Under the pieces are notes generated by a model. The model had not been told where the DNA came from. It did no database searches and saw nothing but the letters and a program-made list of their open reading frames with translations. Positions 7,595 through 12,680 of a stretch of 12,680 bases of DNA are shown piece after piece. Positions within the stretch are counted from its first letter, which is position 1. Every line of letters begins with the position of its first letter. The position numbers were made by a program, and so were the translations under genes. The stretch is from Anaerolineae bacterium (GTDB lineage Bacteria > Chloroflexota > Anaerolineae > DRVO01), in NCBI GenBank assembly GCA_012719195.1, contig JAAYAV010000298.1:1-12680 (forward strand), given 5' to 3'.

Positions 7595-8233
7595 CTAGGA
7601 GCCGGTCGGCGCCGGGCGCGGATGCGAAGACGGTTGCTGCAAGAGCCGGACCAGCACCTCGCGGGCGGCTCGGGCCGCTCGGCCCCGATGGGAAATGGCG
7701 TTCTTCTCTTCCGCCGTCAGCTCGGCCATGGTCTTGCCCGTCCCCGGGACCTCGAAGAGCGAGTCATAGCCGAAGCCGCCCGAGCCTCGCTCTTGCCGCC
7801 CGATGGCGCCCTCGACGGAGCCCTCGACGATGTGGAAGCGGCCGCCCCAGTAGAGGGCGATCACGCAGCGGAAGCGGGCGGCGCGCTGAACGTCGGGGAC
7901 GTCCTTCATGGCCACGAGCAGCTTGCGACGTCGATCGGCATCAGTGGCGCCTTCCCCGGCATAGCGGGCGGAGTGCACCCCAGGCAGCCCACCGAGAGCG
8001 TCGACTTCCAGGCCGGAGTCGTCGGCGAGCACCGGAAGGCCGGTGGCGTCGGCGTAGGCGCGGGCCTTGAGCTTCGCGTTGGCGGCAAAGGTACCGCCGT
8101 CCTCGGCCACGTCAATGTCCAGGGCCAGATCGGCCGGCGCCACCAGGTCGACGGGTAGCCCGGCGAGAATGGCGCGGTACTCGCTGAGCTTGCCGGCGTT
8201 GCCGGTGGCGATGAGCAGCTTGGGACGGCTCAT
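7595..8233 (-). CDS. rdgB: XTP/dITP diphosphatase (RdgB/HAM1)
   Basis: Hydrolyses non-canonical purine triphosphates (XTP, dITP, ITP) to monophosphates, keeping them out of DNA and RNA. The 212-residue protein carries all family motifs: TGNAGK (10-15), EDGGTF (44-49), DDSGLEVDAL (71-80), GVHSARYAG (85-93), SGGFGYDSLF (151-160) and KNAISHRG (177-184). The last ~15 residues (PSSHPRPAPTGS) extend past the usual end and look disordered. The ATG begins one base after the stop of the upstream PH-domain gene, so it is probably translated by coupling. A 27-bp gap separates it from the glycosyltransferase. Confidence 0.96.
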   Translation of the reverse strand: MSRPKLLIATGNAGKLSEYRAILAGLPVDLVAPADLALDIDVAEDGGTFAANAKLKARAYADATGLPVLADDSGLEVDALGGLPGVHSARYAGEGATDADRRRKLLVAMKDVPDVQRAARFRCVIALYWGGRFHIVEGSVEGAIGRQERGSGGFGYDSLFEVPGTGKTMAELTAEEKNAISHRGRAARAAREVLVRLLQQPSSHPRPAPTGS

Positions 8234-8234
8234 G

Positions 8235-9125
8235 TCAGGACGTCACGGTGCGCAGGGCCAGTATGAGGACCGCCTGCACGACCACGGCGCCGCTCCACAG
8301 GAAGTAGGAGAGCACCCGCTCGCGGCCGTAGGCCCAGGCGCCGAGCAGCGAGTTGACCACGAGGACCAGCATGCCGACGATGGGCAGGTAGAAGATGTCT
8401 CGCGGCGGCGCCAGGCGGTCGGGTTCAGCGGTCACGCCAAAGTGCATTGGGATCTGCTCCGGCAGGCTCGGGTAGCGCCAGAAGGCGAGGCCGAGCAGAA
8501 CGAGCACTCCCAGCACCGCCACCGCCGTCAGGGTGCGGCCCAGGCGGTCGCGCCAGAAGAGGGAGCGGAGGAGGGGCGGCAGGTCCAGGGCGTGCGCAAG
8601 CGGGCGCAGAGGACCGAGAGCGCGCTCCATCTCGTAGGTGCGACGGAAGGAGTCGGGCTCCTCGGGTGAAATGGCGTACACCAGCGAACCGGCGCGGACG
8701 TAGAGGCATTGCTCGGGCGGGGCGGTGGCGACTGAGACGAAGGTGAGCCCGTCGAGGGAACGCTCGCGGCCGACGTTGTGCCCGGGGAAGCGTAGGCCCC
8801 GGAATCCGGTGCCAAGGATGTCTTGCGGCATGGCGTAAATGCCCCCGATGCTCTCCATGGGCACGGTGATGCGCCAGCCGCCGGCGCGAATCTGGAGGCC
8901 GTTGCGGTCGAGCTGGTAGGCAAGGGAGCGGAACACGAAAGCGTAGAGCAGCAGGATCACGCCGAGGACCAGGGCGGCTGAGGCCAGGAGCAGAAGGACG
9001 AAGGTGGCGGGGCCGACGGCGCTGGTGGCGGCCAGCCACGCCAACAGACCCCCCAGCACGAGGGTGGTGAAGGCGGACGGGACGAGTATCTGGGCGGCGG
9101 GCCCGGGCAGAGGCCGGAATGTCAT
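8235..9125 (-). CDS. Membrane protein with bacterial PH and DUF1648-like segments
   Basis: A 296-residue integral membrane protein of unknown role. Two helices (about 14-34 and 40-63) are followed by a soluble stretch (~66-165) resembling bacterial PH domains: YQLDRNGLQIRAGGWRITVPMESIGGI, then YVRAGSLVYAISPEEPDSF. The C-terminal half has three more helices (about 199-216, 245-263 and 271-292). Between them LPEQIPMHFGVTAEPDRLAPP matches the 'lP..iP.HF...GePdr' signature of DUF1648. A frame open to 9176 was rejected: the ATG at 9125 overlaps the surE stop as ATGA and gives a sensible N-terminus. Expression is tied to surE and rdgB by overlap and a 1-nt gap. Function cannot be assigned from this; a role in envelope or membrane sensing is only a guess. 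Confidence 0.8.
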   Translation of the reverse strand: MTFRPLPGPAAQILVPSAFTTLVLGGLLAWLAATSAVGPATFVLLLLASAALVLGVILLLYAFVFRSLAYQLDRNGLQIRAGGWRITVPMESIGGIYAMPQDILGTGFRGLRFPGHNVGRERSLDGLTFVSVATAPPEQCLYVRAGSLVYAISPEEPDSFRRTYEMERALGPLRPLAHALDLPPLLRSLFWRDRLGRTLTAVAVLGVLVLLGLAFWRYPSLPEQIPMHFGVTAEPDRLAPPRDIFYLPIVGMLVLVVNSLLGAWAYGRERVLSYFLWSGAVVVQAVLILALRTVTS

Positions 9126-9937
9126 CTGGCGCTCCTTAGGGCAGCGGCCACACGCTCCGGCAGCAGCTCCTGCCACGGCTGCACTGCCTCCAGGCAGTCA
9201 TGGGCCGTCATGTCGAGAGCGATTGGTGTGATGGAGACCATACCGTGCTCCACTGCCCAGATGTCGGTGTCCGGGTCGGGTTCGCCGCCGGGAGGGTCTC
9301 CGCCGATCCAGTAGTAGGGTCGGCCGAGAGGATCCTCGCGCCGGAGGAGCCGATCGCGGTAGACGCGCCGCCCGAGCTTTGTCCAGCAGGTGCCGGCCAA
9401 CTCGCCGGCGGGCAGGGCCGGGACATTGACGTTGAGCAGGACACCGGGCGCCATTCCGGCGCCGGGCAGAGCGGCCGTGATGGCAGCCGCCACCCGGGCC
9501 GCGGGGCCGAAGTCGGCGGTGGGATCGTAGGAGTTGAGCGAGACGGCCAGTGCCGGTAGGCCGCTGATGGTGGCCTCTATGGCGCCCGCAACCGTGCCCG
9601 AGTAGGTGATGTCCTGCCCCAAGTTGGCCCCGACGTTGATGCCCGACACCACCAGGTCGATGGGCGCCTCCACGACACCCAAGACAGCGAGCGCGACGCA
9701 GTCGGAAGGGGTACCGCTGGAGGCCAGGGCGGGGGTGCCGTCGGCCAGGCGCACGGACGCGACGCGAAGGGGCTTGTGCATGGTCTTGTTGTGTCCGGCG
9801 GCGCTCCAGTTGTGGTCGGGAGCGAGCACGGTAACCGACCCGACGGAGCGGAGGGCCGCCGCCAGCGCCATGAGGCCGGGCGAATCCACCCCGTCGTCGT
9901 TGGTCACCATTATGTGGAGTGAACGGTCATGACTCAC
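9122..9937 (-). CDS. surE: 5'/3'-nucleotidase SurE
   Basis: A metal-dependent nucleoside monophosphate phosphatase, usually linked to stationary-phase survival and nucleotide house-cleaning. Numbered from GTG 9937 (271 residues): NDDG (13-16, metal ligands D14 and D15), APDHNWSAAGHN (39-50, metal ligand S45), GTPSDC (75-80) and VSGINVGANLGQDITYSGTVAGA (97-119, metal ligand N101). All the metal-binding positions are present. The frame is open to 10087, but upstream residues have no family counterpart and would overlap a likely promoter. GTG 9937 and ATG 9910 are both possible; 9937 keeps a normal short N-terminus and lies where transcription should begin. No good Shine-Dalgarno precedes either. 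It is the first gene of a five-gene minus-strand block that continues through the sugar transferase. Confidence 0.95.
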   Translation of the reverse strand: MSHDRSLHIMVTNDDGVDSPGLMALAAALRSVGSVTVLAPDHNWSAAGHNKTMHKPLRVASVRLADGTPALASSGTPSDCVALAVLGVVEAPIDLVVSGINVGANLGQDITYSGTVAGAIEATISGLPALAVSLNSYDPTADFGPAARVAAAITAALPGAGMAPGVLLNVNVPALPAGELAGTCWTKLGRRVYRDRLLRREDPLGRPYYWIGGDPPGGEPDPDTDIWAVEHGMVSITPIALDMTAHDCLEAVQPWQELLPERVAAALRSAR

Positions 9938-9944
9938 GAGGCCC

Positions 9945-9953
9945 ATTCTAGCA
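9945..9953 (-). promoter_or_regulatory. Candidate extended -10 promoter for surE operon
   Basis: On the minus strand TGC-TAGAAT lies 7 bp before the GTG at 9937; the hexamer 17 bp further upstream is poor (TCAGCA). Transcription would start at about 9938, so the message would have essentially no 5' leader. The position in a divergent gap supports a promoter, but the element is unverified. Confidence 0.4.
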
Positions 9954-10021
9954 CAGGGCGGGCCTGATGCTGAATCTAAGCCGGTTCCGATCAAATGCCC
10001 CCGGTTTGGGGCCGATTCGGG

Positions 10022-10050
10022 TAGACGAGGGCATCGGGCCCGACTATACT
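10022..10050 (+). promoter_or_regulatory. Sigma-70-type promoter for the 582-residue secreted protein
   Basis: TAGACG (10022-10027, 4 of 6 to TTGACA), a 17-bp spacer and TATACT (10045-10050, 5 of 6 to TATAAT). Predicted start is near 10057, leaving a ~128-nt leader. This is the best-formed promoter in the window. Confidence 0.55.
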
Positions 10051-10056
10051 CTAGAC

Positions 10057-10184
10057 AGATTCCGTGCAGGGCGCTCCCGGCGCCCACCGTCTGCGCAAGC
10101 CCGGAGGAACGCGCTCCGGGGGGTCAGCTTGCGCGGGGGCGGCAAGGGCAACTGCATCAAGCCACGCAACTGAGGAGTGGGGCG
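10057..10184 (+). promoter_or_regulatory. Structured 5' leader, class unknown
   Basis: Two hairpins are visible. First, GGGCGC (10069-10074) pairs with GCGCCC (10080-10085) over a 5-nt loop. Second, a two-part hairpin has GCGCAAGC (10093-10100) pairing with GCTTGCGC (10127-10134) and, inside it, CCGGAG (10101-10106) pairing with CTCCGG (10114-10119), leaving GAACGCG as the apical loop and a ~7-nt bulge (10120-10126) on the 3' side. Near the start codon CCAC (10162-10165) can pair with GTGG (10177-10180) around the GAGGAG ribosome binding site. I compared it by eye with cobalamin, c-di-GMP-I, TPP and ydaO riboswitch consensus motifs and found no convincing match. Whether it regulates is unknown. 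Confidence 0.4.
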
Positions 10185-11933
10185 ATGGGCACACCGAGGT
10201 TTCGCCGTCTGGGTCTAGTTCTCGCAGTGGTTCTGGTCCTCTCCGGAGTCATGCCCGCCTATGCTGCCGATCCGGGCGGTACGGCGGAGCCACCGGTGCT
10301 GGAGGTCCAGGTCTCGGACACGGGGGACTGGGCCTTACTGCTACCGGGCGCACCGCCGGACCTGAACTCGCAGGCCATCGGTGCGCTGACGCAGAGGTTC
10401 GGCCTCGCCGTCCCTTCGCTCGCCCTCGACACGTCCTACTTGAGGATGGCCGATGACACCGGCGTGTCGATGCTGGCGTTGGTGAAGCAGGGAGAGGACG
10501 TCACCGTCTTCTTGAACGGTGAGGCACTCACCACTCTGACACTGACGGAGGAGGCTCTCGGTTCGGTGGCCGGAGGCATGGCGCCGGAACTGGAGCAGTT
10601 GGCTACCTGGCTTTCTGGGGCGAGCGTGGCCACGGTGGTGCGCCTGCCCGCCGGCGAGGGCCTGGCGCTGGACCTGAGCCGCAGCCTGAGGCCGGACGTA
10701 GAAGCGGAGTCGCTCAACGTCATCGACCTAGGGGCAACCATCTCGCCGGACGGCAGACTGATCTCGGTAGCCGGCTTGGATGCCGCTCAGCTGGGTCTGG
10801 GCATGACGCTGTTCGACCCGGCTATGCTCGAGGTTCTGCCGCTGGATGAGTTGGGGCTGCGCGAGTTGGGCCTGACGGTGGTCGGTGGCGGCGTCGGTCT
10901 GAGCGTGAGCGGCGAGGACTGGCTTCGCTTAGGCTGGGACCCCGACTACTTGCTGGCCAACGCCGACAGGTTCGCGGGCATGGCGGGGATGACGTTGCCG
11001 GCGGAGCAGATGAGCTTGGCCGGGCTGGCGGTGGATTGGCTCAAGGAGACGCGGCTCAGCGCGGATGTCTTCCTGGCCGACCAGCCGAGCGAGGGCGAGA
11101 CGGTGCTTCGGCTTGGCCGCCCGGTGAACGTGGCGATCAACGGCGGCTCGCTGGCGGTGGAGGGCGTGGACCTGGGTATGTACCTCGGCCCCGCCATCAC
11201 CCAGTACATCGAGCCGCTGGGTGCCGTGGTGCTGGACTGGGAGGGCTCCAACCGTCTGCTGCGTTGGTCGGTGCGGGAGAAGCCCATGCCGCCCATCGAG
11301 CTGGAGACGGGCACCCTGGCCAAGATTCTAGGTATGTTCCTGCCCGGCGTGATGCCGTGGGATTCGCTCGATCCGATGCTCTCGGGCGCCGACTTCACCG
11401 CCCTGGGCGTGTACGAGGGGATGGCGGAGCCCAACGTGGAAGCGGCGCAGCGGGCGCTGGAGCCGGAGCGCAATATCGGCCGGATGCGCGTCCCCATTAC
11501 CATCAACCGGCTGGACGGCCGGGTGGCGGTGTGGGGGCATTCGCTGCCGCTCACGGCCATGGGGCCCGGCATCCCCGGTATGATTGCCGCCAACCTCGGC
11601 ATGCTGGGGCCGGACACCCAGAAGGTGGACGTGGCCCTCGGCGGCCCCGGCGTAGACGTCGGCCTGGACGGCTCCTACGCCCACATACAGTGGGATTCGA
11701 CTACGCGTGACAACCTGGTGGAAGTGGCGCTCGACCTGGTCAACCGTACCTTCGGGCTGCCGCCGGCCCTCTCCCAAGGCTTCGGGAAGACGGCCCTCGA
11801 TGCCGGGATCGGCGCCTTGGGGCGGGTGGGGCTGCACCTGGACGTCACCCTGACCGAGGAGTTCATACCGGCCGGTACCCTGGAGAGAATGGTAGGCCGG
11901 TTCACCGGCGTACCGGTGCCAGCGGCACCGTAG
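10185..11933 (+). CDS. Secreted protein of unknown family with repeat-like modules
   Basis: A 582-residue protein I do not recognise. Residues 1-28 are a clear Sec signal peptide (MGTPRFRRLG, a hydrophobic core, then AYA before ADPGG), with no lipobox and no C-terminal anchor. The mature part is Gly/Leu-rich and acidic. By eye, two patterns recur. One is 'V.V..NG..L......LG' at about 106-135 (VTVFLNGEALTTLTL), 314-345 (VNVAINGGSLAVEGV) and 446-471 (RVAVWGHSLPLTAMG). The other is a strand-rich stretch followed by a helix at about 37-73, 229-265 and 481-524, two ending in 'FGL'. This suggests duplicated beta-rich units. No catalytic motif is apparent. The ATG has GAGGAG 7 nt upstream. It has its own promoter, leader and terminator, so it is a single-gene unit. 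Envelope-associated ligand binding is a guess. Confidence 0.8.
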   Translation: MGTPRFRRLGLVLAVVLVLSGVMPAYAADPGGTAEPPVLEVQVSDTGDWALLLPGAPPDLNSQAIGALTQRFGLAVPSLALDTSYLRMADDTGVSMLALVKQGEDVTVFLNGEALTTLTLTEEALGSVAGGMAPELEQLATWLSGASVATVVRLPAGEGLALDLSRSLRPDVEAESLNVIDLGATISPDGRLISVAGLDAAQLGLGMTLFDPAMLEVLPLDELGLRELGLTVVGGGVGLSVSGEDWLRLGWDPDYLLANADRFAGMAGMTLPAEQMSLAGLAVDWLKETRLSADVFLADQPSEGETVLRLGRPVNVAINGGSLAVEGVDLGMYLGPAITQYIEPLGAVVLDWEGSNRLLRWSVREKPMPPIELETGTLAKILGMFLPGVMPWDSLDPMLSGADFTALGVYEGMAEPNVEAAQRALEPERNIGRMRVPITINRLDGRVAVWGHSLPLTAMGPGIPGMIAANLGMLGPDTQKVDVALGGPGVDVGLDGSYAHIQWDSTTRDNLVEVALDLVNRTFGLPPALSQGFGKTALDAGIGALGRVGLHLDVTLTEEFIPAGTLERMVGRFTGVPVPAAP

Positions 11934-11942
11934 CCCGCCACA

Positions 11943-11973
11943 GAGGCGGCCCCTAGGGGCCGCCTCTTCTTTT
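11943..11973 (+). terminator. Rho-independent terminator after the secreted-protein gene
   Basis: A 24-bp perfect palindrome (GAGGCGGCCCC, centre TA, GGGGCCGCCTC at 11943-11966) followed by TTCTTTT (11967-11973), 9 bp past the TAG. It forms a very GC-rich stem and insulates the next gene. Confidence 0.9.
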
Positions 11974-12013
11974 GCCCCGCCAGAGTGACTCCGGCTTCCG
12001 CCGGCCGGCGGTG

Positions 12014-12043
12014 TTCCCCTGCGAACGGCTTCACCACTATACT
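12014..12043 (+). promoter_or_regulatory. Candidate promoter for the M42 peptidase
   Basis: TATACT at 12038-12043 lies 57 bp before the ATG and downstream of the terminator. A weak TTCCCC (12014-12019) is 18 bp upstream. The gene needs its own promoter because the terminator cuts it off from the preceding unit. Confidence 0.45.
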
Positions 12044-12100
12044 GGCCCGACACGCCCTCAAGGGGGCGGCAGCGCGGGCGTAGCCCGAGGAGGGGGGAAC

Positions 12101-12680
12101 ATGGACAAGACCGCCAGAATGCTCCAGGAGCTCAGCGAGGCGCACGGCGTCTCGGGGTACGAGGGAGAGGCACAGGCTCTGCTGCGGCGCCTCATCGAGC
12201 CGTACGGGGTCATTGAGCGCGATGGGCTGGGCTCACTGGTCTGCCGGCAGGGGGAGAGCGGGCCGCGAGTGATGCTGGCCGCCCACATCGACGAGATCGG
12301 CTTCATGGTGCACCACGTGGGTGACAATGGCATGCTCCGCTTCCTGCAGTTGGGCGGCTGGTGGGACCAGGTTCTCCTGGGGCAACGAGTGGCGGTCAAG
12401 ACGCGCACCGGAGACATCCCGGGCGTCATCGGGGCCAAGCCGCCTCACCTGCTTCCGCTGGACGAGCGAAGCAAGGTGGTCGAGAAGAAGGACATGTACA
12501 TCGACATCGGCGTGGGCTCCAAGGACGCGGCGCTGGCGCTGGGTGTGCGGCCGGGCGACTGCGCCGTGCCGGTGGGGCCGTTCCAGGTCATGGCGGACGG
12601 CAAGGCCTACCTGGGCAAGGCCTTCGACGACCGGGCGGCGGTGGCCCTGATGGTGGACCTGTTCCGGCACTTCGCGGCCA
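12101..12680 (+). CDS. M42-family metallopeptidase (3' partial)
   Basis: The first 193 residues of a di-metal aminopeptidase of the M42 family (PepA/glutamyl aminopeptidase or tetrahedral TET type), usually ~340-360 residues, so a little over half is visible. The start MDKTARMLQELSEAHGVSGYEGEA is typical. AAHIDEIGFMV carries the metal ligand His and the catalytic-site Asp. GWWDQVLLGQRVAVKT and IPGVIGAKPPHL form the inserted dimerisation-domain region. DMYIDIGVGSKDAALALGVRPGD and GKAFDDRAAVALMVDLF follow, the latter with the bridging metal-ligand Asp. The remaining ligands lie beyond the window. These enzymes degrade oligopeptides in the cytoplasm; substrate preference cannot be read here. The ATG is preceded by a GAGGAGGGGGG purine run ending 3 nt upstream. 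It is not co-transcribed with the upstream gene. Confidence 0.93.
   Translation, partial: MDKTARMLQELSEAHGVSGYEGEAQALLRRLIEPYGVIERDGLGSLVCRQGESGPRVMLAAHIDEIGFMVHHVGDNGMLRFLQLGGWWDQVLLGQRVAVKTRTGDIPGVIGAKPPHLLPLDERSKVVEKKDMYIDIGVGSKDAALALGVRPGDCAVPVGPFQVMADGKAYLGKAFDDRAAVALMVDLFRHFAA

Noticed and set aside
10020..10160. A ydaO-type c-di-AMP riboswitch, attractive because cdaA is nearby and fragments such as CGGAGGAAC and GTCAGCT occur.
   Set aside because: The full set and order of conserved ydaO segments (GGGGTGAAT-like and CCGTCAGCTAACC-like blocks joined by the right stems) is not present; the shared fragments are short and out of arrangement.
10140..10180. A cobalamin riboswitch, suggested by CACGCAACTGAGG near the start codon.
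   Set aside because: Only a short B12-core-like string is present; the preceding conserved core segments are missing and the available leader is too short.

Overview
The window is a GC-rich bacterial chromosome segment with densely packed genes and frequent GTG/TTG starts. The gene set (CdaA/CdaR c-di-AMP genes, a DUF438-hemerythrin-PAS protein, an M42 peptidase, a WcaJ-type sugar transferase) suggests a Gram-positive-like or Chloroflexota (Anaerolineae-type) organism. That placement is an inference from gene content and style; no rRNA or tRNA is present to test it. I see no mobile element, CRISPR array or phage gene.

Layout. (1) Positions 1-1088 (+): the 3' part of a DUF438 + hemerythrin HHE + PAS protein, closed by a strong intrinsic terminator at 1125-1158. 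(2) Positions 1167-9937 (-): a nine-gene run, all in one direction. In transcription order it is surE, a bacterial-PH/DUF1648 membrane protein, rdgB, a GT2 glycosyltransferase, a WcaJ-type undecaprenyl-phosphate sugar transferase, argF, cdaA, cdaR, and an exported protein resembling C45 Ntn-hydrolases. The five genes from surE to the sugar transferase are separated by at most 27 bp or overlap. A candidate internal promoter precedes argF, and cdaA-cdaR-exported gene form a second tightly coupled block. (3) Positions 10185-11933 (+): a divergently transcribed 582-residue secreted protein of unknown family, with a ~128-nt hairpin-rich leader and its own terminator at 11943-11973. (4) Positions 12101-12680 (+): an M42-family metallopeptidase with its own promoter and RBS, cut by the window end.

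Functions. The directon mixes nucleotide house-cleaning (SurE, RdgB), surface-glycan assembly (GT2, sugar transferase), arginine synthesis (ArgF) and c-di-AMP signalling (CdaA with CdaR). The cdaA-cdaR pair lacks glmM, its usual third partner; an exported protein coupled to cdaR takes that place.

The points most worth a second look are: altered signature motifs in CdaA (DQA and RHK in place of the usual DGA and RHR); the cysteine-less C45-like protein next to cdaR; the orphan repeat-like secreted protein with its structured leader; and a surE start that may be leaderless. Apart from these, the window is ordinary housekeeping and cell-envelope sequence, and I found no clear new multi-gene system.
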